From assembly GCF_002966125.1 (NCBI RefSeq), contig NZ_CP027062.1, positions 1,364,001-1,428,000 of the forward strand: a stretch of 64,000 nucleotides of DNA, read 5' to 3'. This DNA is from Pukyongia salina. Lineage in GTDB: Bacteria > Bacteroidota > Bacteroidia > Flavobacteriales > Flavobacteriaceae. Both the position numbers and the translations under genes were made by a program. Below the pieces are notes generated by a model, which saw only the letters and a program-made list of their open reading frames with translations, did not search any database and had not been told where the DNA came from. This document shows positions 44,848 to 53,437 of the stretch, in pieces. Every line of letters starts with the position of its first letter. The first letter of the stretch is position 1.

Positions 44848-45729
44848 ATGACAACTGAAAACAACAGTGCTAAATTCAAAGTATTGATCGGGATACTTTC
44901 CGCTCTGCTTATTGCCCTAGCTGTCTACACCGTTACCCTGTACAACGATAGTAAAAATACGGTAAGCGGGTTAGAACAGCAAAAAGCAGACATTGAAGAT
45001 GAACTTGAAGATCTTATTGCCAACTACGATGAGGTAATTCAGGATAACGAATTAAAAGACAAAGACCTTTTGGCCGCGCGTGAACGTATCGAGTTATTGC
45101 TTGATTCGGTAAAAGATGCCGAAGCAAACGTAGCTTTGATAGAACGTTATAAGGCAGAGATCGGAAGACTTAAACAGGAAAGAAAGGTACTTTTTAGAAA
45201 AGCCGACAGCTTGATCGCTGCTAACAAACAATTATCTCTCGAACGGGACAGTACCAACGTGGTGCTAAATGAAACCATTCGGGTGGTAGATTCTGTTAGT
45301 GAACAGAATATCGCTATGGCGGAAACAATTAAGAAAGGATCTATCGTTAATGCAGTGGATCTTAGAGGTGAAGCCGTAATTGTTCGTAGTAGTGGAAAGA
45401 TAGTGGATACTCGTAGATCGAGCCGTGCCGATAAAGTTCGTGCATGTTTCACTTTAACACCTAACGATATAGCCGAAAAAGGAGATCGACTTCTCTATGT
45501 ACAGGTGATAAACCCCAAAAACAATCTTTTAGGTAAAAAGGCCACCATGGAGTTTGAAGAAGGAACCCTTAATTATAGTGAGGCAACGAAAGTATTTTAC
45601 GAAAATGAAGAATTGGATGTTTGTATACTGGTAGATGCCCTGGAAGACGATCTAATCGAAGGTAGATATACCATTAACGTATTCGATGGCTCCAGACAAA
45701 TTGCAACCACTACAATGGAGCTGAAGTAA
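44848..45729 (+). CDS. Membrane-anchored coiled-coil protein of unknown function
   Basis: A 293-residue protein with a short cytoplasmic N-terminus, one transmembrane helix (VLIGILSALLIALAVYTVTL, about 12-31), and a long coiled coil to about residue 165 (LEDLIANYDEVIQDNELKDK, LLAARERIELLLDSVKDAEA). A beta-rich C-terminal domain follows (VRACFTLTPNDIAEKGDRLL, YVQVINPKNNLLGKKATMEF). Bacteroidetes homologs are sometimes named chromosome partitioning protein ParA, but no Walker motif is present, so that name is wrong here. A role in the envelope is likely. It is a single-gene unit closed by a terminator. Confidence 0.8.
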   Translation: MTTENNSAKFKVLIGILSALLIALAVYTVTLYNDSKNTVSGLEQQKADIEDELEDLIANYDEVIQDNELKDKDLLAARERIELLLDSVKDAEANVALIERYKAEIGRLKQERKVLFRKADSLIAANKQLSLERDSTNVVLNETIRVVDSVSEQNIAMAETIKKGSIVNAVDLRGEAVIVRSSGKIVDTRRSSRADKVRACFTLTPNDIAEKGDRLLYVQVINPKNNLLGKKATMEFEEGTLNYSEATKVFYENEELDVCILVDALEDDLIEGRYTINVFDGSRQIATTTMELK

Positions 45730-45749
45730 AAAGAACTTTAAAAAATATG

Positions 45750-45780
45750 AACCGCTATGATGTTATCGTAGCGGTTTTTT
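45750..45780 (+). terminator. Rho-independent terminator
   Basis: Stem ACCGCTA/TAGCGGT with an eleven-base loop that can pair further, followed by a T-run. It ends the coiled-coil protein gene and directly abuts the -7-like box before glyS. Confidence 0.8.
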
Positions 45781-45788
45781 TATTTTTG
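45781..45788 (+). promoter_or_regulatory. -7-like box just before glyS
   Basis: TATTTTTG matches the consensus exactly but ends only 4 nt before the glyS ATG. If used, the mRNA would be almost leaderless. It may also simply be the T-run of the terminator in front. Confidence 0.3.
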
Positions 45789-45792
45789 CGCT

Positions 45793-47328
45793 ATGGCAAA
45801 TAATGAAGATCAATTTAAGAGAGTAATATCCCATGCTAAGGAGTATGGATATATATTCGGGTCCAGTGAAATATATGATGGCTTAAGTGCTGTTTACGAC
45901 TATGGTCAGCAAGGCGTAGAGCTAAAAAACAATATTCGGGAATACTGGTGGAGAAGCATGGTGTATATGCACCAGAATATTGTTGGGATAGATGCCGCCA
46001 TCCTTATGCATCCCACTACATGGAAAGCCTCCGGCCATGTTGATGCCTTCAACGACCCATTGATCGACAATAAAGATTCGAAAAAAAGATACCGGGCCGA
46101 TGTACTTATAGAGGATCACGCCGAAAAACTAGAGGTAAAGGCTCAAAAAGAGATCGCTAAAGCAAAGAAGCGATTTGGTGACGCCTTCGATGAGGCCCAG
46201 TTTGTTTCTACTCACCCAAGAGTGATAAAATACAGAGAGCAAAAACAAGAGATCCTGGACAGGATGGCCAGACTCCTTGAAAGCGAAGACCTGGCCGGAG
46301 TGAAGGCGTTGATCGAAGAATTAGAGATAGCCGATCCTATATCGGGTAGTAAGAACTGGACCGAAGTACGGCAATTCAACCTCATGTTTGGCACCAAACT
46401 AGGTGCCTCCGCCGAATCTGCGACCGATCTGTACCTCAGACCGGAAACAGCGCAGGGGATCTTTGTAAACTTTCTGAATGTTCAAAAAACGGGAAGGATG
46501 AAAATTCCTTTTGGTATCGCTCAAACCGGTAAAGCTTTCAGAAATGAGATCGTAGCCAGACAATTTATCTTCCGGATGCGCGAATTCGAGCAGATGGAAA
46601 TGCAATTCTTTGTACGCCCCGGAGAGGAAATGAAATGGTACGAATACTGGAAAGAAACACGTTTGAAATGGCATTTATCCCTTGGTCTGGGTAAAGAAAA
46701 TTATCGTTTCCACGACCATGAGAAACTTGCCCATTATGCTAATGCGGCAACCGATATAGAATTCGATTTCCCCTTCGGATTTAAAGAATTAGAGGGGATC
46801 CACTCGCGTACCGATTTCGATCTAAAGGCACATGAAGAATTTTCTGGTAAGAAATTACAGTTCTTCGACCCCGAATTGAATGAGAGCTATGTGCCATATG
46901 TTGTTGAAACATCCATTGGGTTAGACCGCATGTTCCTGGCAATTCTAAGTAAATCCCTTCAGGAGGAAACCTTAGAAGATGGTAGCGTAAGAACAGTGTT
47001 GAAATTACCCGCCATTCTCGCACCAGTGAAAGCCGCCGTGCTACCGCTTGTAAAGAAAGACGGCTTGCCGGAGATCGCCCAGAAGATCATCGAGGAGCTT
47101 CAATGGGATTACAATGTTATCTACGACGAAAAAGATGCCGTGGGACGACGGTACCGAAGACAAGATGCGGCTGGCACTCCGTTTTGTATAACCGTAGATC
47201 ATCAAAGCAAAGAGGACGGTACCGTTACTTTAAGGAATCGAGATACTATGGATCAACAACGTATCTCGATAGAAGATGTGGCAAAACATCTGTCTAAGAG
47301 TATGGCGTATAAAGAGTGGTTATCCTAA
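45793..47328 (+). CDS. glyS: Glycyl-tRNA synthetase, alpha2 (archaeal/eukaryotic) type
   Basis: Charges tRNA-Gly. This is the single-chain 511-residue class II enzyme, not the alpha2-beta2 type of E. coli. Visible motifs are FKRVISHAKEYGYIFGSSEI and YDYGQQGVELKNNIREYWW, LYLRPETAQGIFVNF, FGIAQTGKAFRNEI and RMREFEQMEMQFFV. The motif 3 region is YVVETSIGLDRMFLAIL. The C-terminal anticodon-binding domain includes LAPVKAAVLPLVKK. Length is normal for Bacteroidetes. Confidence 0.96.
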   Translation: MANNEDQFKRVISHAKEYGYIFGSSEIYDGLSAVYDYGQQGVELKNNIREYWWRSMVYMHQNIVGIDAAILMHPTTWKASGHVDAFNDPLIDNKDSKKRYRADVLIEDHAEKLEVKAQKEIAKAKKRFGDAFDEAQFVSTHPRVIKYREQKQEILDRMARLLESEDLAGVKALIEELEIADPISGSKNWTEVRQFNLMFGTKLGASAESATDLYLRPETAQGIFVNFLNVQKTGRMKIPFGIAQTGKAFRNEIVARQFIFRMREFEQMEMQFFVRPGEEMKWYEYWKETRLKWHLSLGLGKENYRFHDHEKLAHYANAATDIEFDFPFGFKELEGIHSRTDFDLKAHEEFSGKKLQFFDPELNESYVPYVVETSIGLDRMFLAILSKSLQEETLEDGSVRTVLKLPAILAPVKAAVLPLVKKDGLPEIAQKIIEELQWDYNVIYDEKDAVGRRYRRQDAAGTPFCITVDHQSKEDGTVTLRNRDTMDQQRISIEDVAKHLSKSMAYKEWLS

Positions 47329-47342
47329 TAAAGTAGTAACCA

Positions 47343-47702
47343 TTAGTTCCGCATCTCAATTTCCACGATGGAAACCGGATTGGCTTTCTCACAGCGGTTC
47401 ATCATTCGCAGACCCTGGTAGGTCACCCAAACTTTAAGACCGTCCTTTTTCATGCCTTCTTCCAGGTTTATAGGATCGAGCAAATTGTTGTTTTCCTCCA
47501 TTTTTAAAACGTAGGGGCAATCTCCTTCAGCTTTCGAACTAACGATCACAGCTTTTTTAAACCCGGCCTCCATCATTTTTTTGGCCTCCATGGCAGAAGC
47601 TTCGGTATCTGTAGATGCGTCTTCGGCAGTTGTTTTGGAAGTAGAATTACAGGAGATCACAAAAATAGTGGCTATTGCAAGGCATGTTTTTAATAAGGTC
47701 AT
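47343..47702 (-). CDS. Small lipoprotein, module copy 1
   Basis: A 119-residue lipoprotein (CLAIATIFVISC, lipobox VISC, Cys18), a Thr/Ala/Glu-rich linker, and a compact domain with EGDCPYVLKMEENNNLLDPI and VWVTYQGLRMMNRCEKANPV. The two Cys of that domain could form a disulfide. Function is unknown. The same domain recurs in the gene at 50172-50549 with blocks such as GLRMMNRC(E/D)KANPVSIVE. It is divergent from the large T9SS gene at 47903-50095, with a 200-nt shared upstream region, and this two-gene arrangement is repeated next door. Confidence 0.82.
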   Translation of the reverse strand: MTLLKTCLAIATIFVISCNSTSKTTAEDASTDTEASAMEAKKMMEAGFKKAVIVSSKAEGDCPYVLKMEENNNLLDPINLEEGMKKDGLKVWVTYQGLRMMNRCEKANPVSIVEIEMRN

Positions 47703-47861
47703 ATTTTGATGGTTTTACATTCTTAGGATTGTTAAAATACAAATATTGCTCGATTTTACCTTGTTTATGTGAGCTTCAAATTCTGAAAATACTGATTGTG
47801 AGCCGAATAATTTGCGTTATTTCTATTCAAACTGTATGGATAATTGAAATATTGATGTAAT

Positions 47862-47887
47862 TTTAAAGACTTTAATCCAAATTTAAC
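47862..47887 (+). promoter_or_regulatory. Conserved leader motif before the first T9SS module gene
   Basis: The stretch beginning TTTAAAGAC, then TTTAATCCAAA and ending TTTAAC, 16 nt before the ATG, corresponds to TTTAAGAC, TTTAACCAAA and CTTAAC at 50743-50769 in front of the paralog. Conservation in an otherwise diverged gap suggests a promoter or leader element. Confidence 0.4.
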
Positions 47888-47902
47888 CAAAAAACTAGCG
47901 AG

Positions 47903-50095
47903 ATGAAGTTTAAATTCTATTTTACATTGATACTGTGTTTTATGCTATCAATGACTATTAATGCGCAGGTGAACCAGATCGTTCCCAACGTACCACAAGG
48001 ACCTGCTACTGTTGGAACATTCGATTCTATGATCTATGTTCCTTCCTTAGCATCCAGACAAGGAATGCTTACACCTCCGGATGAAACCGTGAGGGAAGCA
48101 CAAGATAAAAGATCCCAGAATGCACCGGGACTAATTGGCGATGATCCATTAAGTCAGGACGATGCCCTGGCCAGTAACCCTAACTCTGAAACACAATCTG
48201 TGAGAACTGCACCTCCTAGTTTGGTTTTCGATGCTTATGGCTCAGGTAGTAGCCCAACAGACCCTTCTATGGCGGTTGGACCAAACCACGTTTTTGTAAC
48301 ATACAATACAGCTTTTGTGATCTATGATAAGAGTGGTAATGTACTTCAGTCACCAACTGCTCCTAACCCAGCGATTTTTCCTGGTGGTGGTTGTTGTGAT
48401 CTAACTGTATCTTACGATAAGGATGCAGACCGTTGGGTACTTTCCTTTTTAGGAGCCAGTACTTCTATAGCCGTTTCCGATGGGCCGGATCCTATCAACG
48501 ATGGCTGGTATGTTTATTCGCAGAGTTTTAACGACTATCAGAAACTATCCATCTGGAGCGATGGATACTACATGACACAAAATACACAGGGATCGCAAAA
48601 AGTATTTGCTCTGGAAAGAGACGAAATGCTTTTAGGAAATCCTGCTGCGCAGATCGCTTCTTTCAATCTGCCGGGAGTATTAGGAACCACGCCTTTCTTC
48701 AGCCCACAGTTCTTTAATGTGAGTGATGGAAATATGCCGGCTGCCGGTGGAGCAACCGTAGTATTCCTTCAGGATGATGCTTTCGGAGGTATTGCTACAG
48801 ACCATATTAAATATTGGACAGTAGATATGGATTGGGGAACAATTGGAAACTCTACCATATCTGCAGCAACCGAAATTGCAACAACTCCGTTTATTAGTGT
48901 TTTTGATGGAGGGAACTTCTCCAATCTTACACAGCCTGGAGGGGGTGTACCTATCGATGCCGTTCAGAATACTATAATGAACCAGGCACAGTTCAGAAAA
49001 TTTGTAGGCCATAATTCGGCGATCTTCAATTTTGTTGTAGATACCGATGGTGGTGGAGGAGAATTAGCAGGTGTACGCTGGTACGAATTCCGCCAGCCTG
49101 CAGATAATATGCCCTGGACTCTTTACCAGGAAGGTACTTATACATCTCCTGATGGCAAACATGCCTGGATGGGAAGTATGATCATGGATGATAATGGTAA
49201 CATTGCACTTGGATATTCGGCTATGGCCGGACCTACCACTCCTAACCCAACAGATTTCAGGGTTGGATCCTATTACACCGGAAGATTTGATGGGGATCCG
49301 CTGGGAACAATGACGGTTATCGAAGAGGAAATAGGTGTTTCAACTGCCAATGTTCCGAATTTAAGATATTGTGATTACAATAAAATGACAATAGACCCTA
49401 CCAGTGACGACGAGTTCTGGTTTATCAACGAATATATCAATGGCCCAAGAAGAGGTATTGTAGGAGTATTCCAGTTAACACCTCCTCAACCAAACGATAT
49501 TGGGATGTTAAGTATCGATCAACCGGTTAGCGGCCCGCTAACGGCTACTGAAGATATAGTGGTATCTATTCGTAACTTCGGAAGTAACGATATTGTAAAT
49601 CCTGAGGTTCAGTATACCATTGATGGCGGAACACCGGTAGTAGAGAACTACAGTGGAACTATAGTAGCCGGAACTACAGAATCGTTCACATTTACTCAGA
49701 CAGCAGATCTGTCTACACCTCAGACAGATTACGATATCGTAGCCAAGACTAATTTGCCTGGAGATAGTAATACTGGTAATGACACTGCAATGAAAACAGT
49801 AACTAATACAACTCTGGGAATTGCGGACAACGAGATCAATAATTCGGATCTTACCATCCTAACAAAAGCCAATAACCAGTTTGAGATCATTATGGTAACC
49901 GGTTTTGATGGCGTAGCCACAGTGCAGGTTTATAACCAATTAGGTCAGCTTATCTCCACCAGTAGCGTTGAGAAGCAAGGTGATCGTTATGTACATAATT
50001 TAGATATGTCTTCTGTGTCTTCAGGAGTGTATGTATTACAAATTGGTGATACATCAAGTAGTTCCTTTAGATCGGCCAAGATCGTAGTGAGATAA
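47903..50095 (+). CDS. Large T9SS type A protein, module copy 1
   Basis: A 730-residue secreted protein. Signal peptide to INAQ (about residue 24), then MIYVPSLASRQG and a long beta-rich domain. That domain has SPTDPSMAVGPNHVFVTYNT, NPAIFPGGGCCDLTVSYDKD, YQKLSIWSDGYYMTQNT, VRWYEFRQPADNMPWTLYQE and SPDGKHAWMGSM. A CARDB-like Ig domain follows (NDIGMLSIDQPVSGPLTATE), then a T9SS type A tail ending FRSAKIVVR. A Cys pair lies in GGCCDL. No catalytic motif is recognised. It is paralogous over its full length to the product of 50773-53385. Confidence 0.85.
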   Translation: MKFKFYFTLILCFMLSMTINAQVNQIVPNVPQGPATVGTFDSMIYVPSLASRQGMLTPPDETVREAQDKRSQNAPGLIGDDPLSQDDALASNPNSETQSVRTAPPSLVFDAYGSGSSPTDPSMAVGPNHVFVTYNTAFVIYDKSGNVLQSPTAPNPAIFPGGGCCDLTVSYDKDADRWVLSFLGASTSIAVSDGPDPINDGWYVYSQSFNDYQKLSIWSDGYYMTQNTQGSQKVFALERDEMLLGNPAAQIASFNLPGVLGTTPFFSPQFFNVSDGNMPAAGGATVVFLQDDAFGGIATDHIKYWTVDMDWGTIGNSTISAATEIATTPFISVFDGGNFSNLTQPGGGVPIDAVQNTIMNQAQFRKFVGHNSAIFNFVVDTDGGGGELAGVRWYEFRQPADNMPWTLYQEGTYTSPDGKHAWMGSMIMDDNGNIALGYSAMAGPTTPNPTDFRVGSYYTGRFDGDPLGTMTVIEEEIGVSTANVPNLRYCDYNKMTIDPTSDDEFWFINEYINGPRRGIVGVFQLTPPQPNDIGMLSIDQPVSGPLTATEDIVVSIRNFGSNDIVNPEVQYTIDGGTPVVENYSGTIVAGTTESFTFTQTADLSTPQTDYDIVAKTNLPGDSNTGNDTAMKTVTNTTLGIADNEINNSDLTILTKANNQFEIIMVTGFDGVATVQVYNQLGQLISTSSVEKQGDRYVHNLDMSSVSSGVYVLQIGDTSSSSFRSAKIVVR

Positions 50096-50114
50096 AAAAC
50101 TCACATTGTAGAAT

Positions 50115-50150
50115 AAAAAAGGAGCGCTGTCATTAGCGCTCCTTTTATTT
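50115..50150. terminator. Bidirectional rho-independent terminator
   Basis: Perfect 8-bp stem GGAGCGCT/AGCGCTCC with a six-base loop between an A-run and a T-run. It separates the two copies of the duplicated module and ends the convergent genes on both sides. Confidence 0.9.
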
Positions 50151-50171
50151 TCACGTATTTTTTTTCATTGA

Positions 50172-50549
50172 TCATTCCTCTTTTTTCTTCATTTCAACAA
50201 TACTTACCGGATTCGCCTTGTCACATCGATTCATCATTCTAAGGCCATTGAATTTAAACCACACCTTCTCACCGTCTTTCATAAAACTCGTATCGAGGTT
50301 AATCGGGTCCAACATATAGGAATGGTCTTCACTATCAACTTCTATAACATAGGCACAATCTCCTTCCTTATCAGAGTAGACTATTGTCCCGCTAAAAAAT
50401 CCTTCTTCGGTCATGTCATTAATTATTACTGAATTGCTTGCGGCTTCTTCCGTTGTACTTTCCGAAATTGTCCTGGTGGTTGAACCACAGGATATGAGTA
50501 GTACGCCCAGGAAGGTCGAAAAAATCTTTAAAACTCTCATAACTTTCAA
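50172..50549 (-). CDS. Small lipoprotein, module copy 2
   Basis: A 125-residue lipoprotein (IFSTFLGVLLISC, lipobox LISC), then a Ser/Thr/Glu linker and the domain with EGDCAYVIEVDSEDHSYMLD and LRMMNRCDKANPVSIVEM. It is a clear paralog of the 47343-47702 product, with the closing LRMMNRC-KANPVSIVE block nearly identical and the centre diverged. It lies divergent from the T9SS gene at 50773-53385 with 223 nt between the starts, repeating the layout of copy 1. Confidence 0.82.
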   Translation of the reverse strand: MKVMRVLKIFSTFLGVLLISCGSTTRTISESTTEEAASNSVIINDMTEEGFFSGTIVYSDKEGDCAYVIEVDSEDHSYMLDPINLDTSFMKDGEKVWFKFNGLRMMNRCDKANPVSIVEMKKKEE

Positions 50550-50742
50550 TTTAAATGTTAATCACTTAATAGTTTGCAAATGGCATACCGATTAATTGAA
50601 GATGTATGAAATTTCTCAATCGAATCGCTATAATTTTATGATATAATCTATTCCACTAATAGGCTAATAGCGCTTAAACACTTGATTGATAAGGCTTTAA
50701 AACTGAAAAAAAAATGCGGTCATTTCGAGTTAAGATATTATT

Positions 50743-50769
50743 TTTAAGACTCTTTAACCAAAACTTAAC
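50743..50769 (+). promoter_or_regulatory. Conserved leader motif before the second T9SS module gene
   Basis: TTTAAGAC, then TTTAACCAAA and CTTAAC, matches the stretch at 47862-47887 with small gaps and ends 3 nt before the ATG. See that entry. Confidence 0.4.
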
Positions 50770-50772
50770 AAT

Positions 50773-53385
50773 ATGAAACTAAAGTATTTCATTTTCGCTG
50801 TATTTGCGACGGTATTTTCTTTTACCGGGTTTTCGCAAACCGAGAATGTAGAAACAAATGCAAATTACATTGGTACAGTTTCACATATGGAATATGTACC
50901 ATCAATCGCCTCACGAAAAAGTGAACTTTTACCTGCAGATAATTCCGATAAGGAAGCATTGGACCGCAGGTCCATGGGAAACTCTGTAATTATTGGAAAA
51001 GATCCCCAAACAGTAGATGATCTGCTTGCTAGCAATCCCGATCCTGCTACCGGTTCTGTGCGTGTTGCCCCACCACTTCTTGTTTTTGATGCAGCTTCAT
51101 CAAATTCGCAACCAACCGACCCATCTCTTGCAGTTGGGCCTAACCATGTATTCGTGGTTTTCAATACAGGTTTTACAATTTACGATAAGAATGGAAATCA
51201 ATTACTAGGGCAAACCAGTCCTAACCCTGCTATCTTCCCATCGGGAGGATGTTGTGACCTTACCGTTTCTTACGATAATGCCGCAGATAGATGGGTAGTA
51301 TCATTCCTTGGAGCAGGTGCACAGATCGCCGTTTCAGATGGACCAGACCCAATTAACGATGGTTGGTATGTTTATACTATTAGCCAGATCAACGACTACC
51401 AGAAACTCTCAATCTGGAGTGATGGATATTATATGACAGATAATACGGGTAGTGCCAATAAGGTATGGGCCCTGGAAAGAGCAGAAATGCTTAACGGAAA
51501 TCCGTCGGCTCAAATCCTTGGGTTTAACCTTCCGGGTATTCAAACCAGTGGTTTTTACAGCCCACAGGCATTCAATGTAAGTAATGATGACCTACCTGCA
51601 CCGGGTGGTGCTCCTATTGTATATCTCCAGGATGATGCCTGGGGAGGTGTAGCAACAGACCACGTAAAGATATGGCTTGTAGATGTAGATTGGGTAACCC
51701 CTGGTAACTCAACTATATCGGCTGCGACCGAATTTACTACCACTCCGTTTATTTCGGTGTTCGACGGTGGTAGTTTCTCAAACTTAACACAGCCGGGAGG
51801 TGGTATCGCAATCGATGCCCTTCAGGCAACGATCATGAATCAGGCGCAGTTCAGAAGATTTGGAACTCATAACTCTGCGGTATTTAATTTTGTTGTCGAT
51901 ACAGACGCTACCGCTGGTGAACGTGCCGGAGTACGCTGGTTCGAATTCAGACAAGCTTCAGACGGAGCTCCATGGTCTTTATACCAGGAAGGAACGTACA
52001 CCTCTCCAGATGGAAAACACGCCTGGCATGCAAGTATGATCATGGATTCTGCCGGAAATATCGGGATGGGATATTCCGGAATGGCAGGACCAACTACTCC
52101 TAATCCAACAGATTTTAGAGTAAGCTCCTATTATACCGGTCGTTTTGATGGTGACCCACTTGGTACAATGACTGTTTTCGAAGAGCTTATTGCCGCTGGT
52201 AACCAAAATATACCGGGACTTCGTTACGGAGACTACAGTAAGATCGATATCGATCCATCCGATGATACTACTTTCTGGTTCATCAACGAATACATGAACA
52301 GTGGTAGAAAAGATGTTGTAGGTGCATTCCAACTGGTGCCACCACAACCAAACGATCTGGGAATGGTGAGTATAGATGCTCCTAACAACGGGATCCTAAC
52401 CGCTACAGAAGATATTGTGGTTTCTATCAGAAACTTCGGAAGTAACGACATCACAAACCCTGATATCCAATACATCGTCAACGGAGGAACTCCTGTGGTT
52501 GAAACTTACACCGGAACTATTGTAGCCGGAACCGTAGAGTCTTATACTTTTGCAACTACCGCAGATCTTTCAGCTCCAGGTTCCCATACCATCGAAGCAA
52601 AGACTAATCTTCCTGGCGATTCCAACACCAATAACGACAGCACCATGAAAACTGTTTTCAATGGCCTGCTTTATTGCCAGCCATCGGCCGATTGTTCCTT
52701 TGGTGACGGATTCCAGTTGTTCTCGGTTGCCGAGATCAATAACCCTTCCGGGTGTGAGGGGTACGGTGATTTCACCAGCCAGGTTGCAAACTTAGCTCCA
52801 GGAACAACTTACGACCTAACCGTTACAACCGGTTATGGTGATCAGTTTGTTTCGGTATGGATCGATTACAACGACGATGGTACTTTTACCGCCAATGAAC
52901 TTGTAGTGGATAATTACGAAATTGCAGATGGACAAGCAGCAGGAACATATACCGAGACTTTCGATCTTGTAGTACCTGCAAATGCAACAACCGGATCGCA
53001 CAGAATGCGTGCAAAGTCTAACTGGGATGCTCCGGTACCCGGCGATGCATGTACAACCACTCAATACGGTGAAACCGAAGATTACACTGCAAATGTGGGA
53101 TCACTTGGTACCGGGGACAACGAGTTGGCCAATTCAGAGCTATTAGTGGTTACAAAACCAGGGAAGCAATTCGAGGTTACCTTGATCACTCCATTCGACG
53201 GCGTAGCTTCTATTAGAATTTACAACCAGCTGGGACAAACCTTAGCTTTCAATAATCTTGAAAAGAAAGGCGACAGATATGTATATCAACTAGACATGTC
53301 TTATGCTGCAGACGGAGTTTATTTCATCCAAGTGGGTGACAGAACATCCAGTTCTTATCAAACAGCGAAGATCATCGTAAGATAA
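50773..53385 (+). CDS. Large T9SS type A protein with GEVED domain, module copy 2
   Basis: An 870-residue secreted paralog of the 47903-50095 product. Signal peptide to GFSQ, then the same long domain (MEYVPSIASRKSELL, PTDPSLAVGPNHVFVVFNTG, GGCCDLTVSYDNAADRWVVS, SPDGKHAWHASM) and the CARDB-like segment. An additional GEVED domain of about 135 residues follows (starting LYCQPSADCSFGDGF, with VWIDYNDDGTFTANELVVDN and YGETEDYTANV). The T9SS tail ends SYQTAKIIVR. The Asp-rich GEVED loop may bind calcium, as is usual for that domain. Function is unknown; adhesion or surface display is plausible. Confidence 0.86.
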   Translation: MKLKYFIFAVFATVFSFTGFSQTENVETNANYIGTVSHMEYVPSIASRKSELLPADNSDKEALDRRSMGNSVIIGKDPQTVDDLLASNPDPATGSVRVAPPLLVFDAASSNSQPTDPSLAVGPNHVFVVFNTGFTIYDKNGNQLLGQTSPNPAIFPSGGCCDLTVSYDNAADRWVVSFLGAGAQIAVSDGPDPINDGWYVYTISQINDYQKLSIWSDGYYMTDNTGSANKVWALERAEMLNGNPSAQILGFNLPGIQTSGFYSPQAFNVSNDDLPAPGGAPIVYLQDDAWGGVATDHVKIWLVDVDWVTPGNSTISAATEFTTTPFISVFDGGSFSNLTQPGGGIAIDALQATIMNQAQFRRFGTHNSAVFNFVVDTDATAGERAGVRWFEFRQASDGAPWSLYQEGTYTSPDGKHAWHASMIMDSAGNIGMGYSGMAGPTTPNPTDFRVSSYYTGRFDGDPLGTMTVFEELIAAGNQNIPGLRYGDYSKIDIDPSDDTTFWFINEYMNSGRKDVVGAFQLVPPQPNDLGMVSIDAPNNGILTATEDIVVSIRNFGSNDITNPDIQYIVNGGTPVVETYTGTIVAGTVESYTFATTADLSAPGSHTIEAKTNLPGDSNTNNDSTMKTVFNGLLYCQPSADCSFGDGFQLFSVAEINNPSGCEGYGDFTSQVANLAPGTTYDLTVTTGYGDQFVSVWIDYNDDGTFTANELVVDNYEIADGQAAGTYTETFDLVVPANATTGSHRMRAKSNWDAPVPGDACTTTQYGETEDYTANVGSLGTGDNELANSELLVVTKPGKQFEVTLITPFDGVASIRIYNQLGQTLAFNNLEKKGDRYVYQLDMSYAADGVYFIQVGDRTSSSYQTAKIIVR

Positions 53386-53404
53386 TTTTCATAAATATAA
53401 ATTG

Positions 53405-53436
53405 AAAAAAGAGCTCTCATCCGAGGGCTCTTTTTT
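53405..53436. terminator. Bidirectional rho-independent terminator
   Basis: Hairpin with arms around GAGCTCTC and GAGGGCTC (one T-G pair), a four-base loop, six A before and six T after. It ends the plus-strand T9SS gene and the minus-strand gene at 53438-56857, whose stop codon lies right beside it. Confidence 0.88.
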
Positions 53437-53437
53437 A

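Noticed and set aside
44848-45729. ParA-type chromosome partitioning ATPase
   Set aside because: No Walker A motif; the protein is a membrane helix plus coiled coil.
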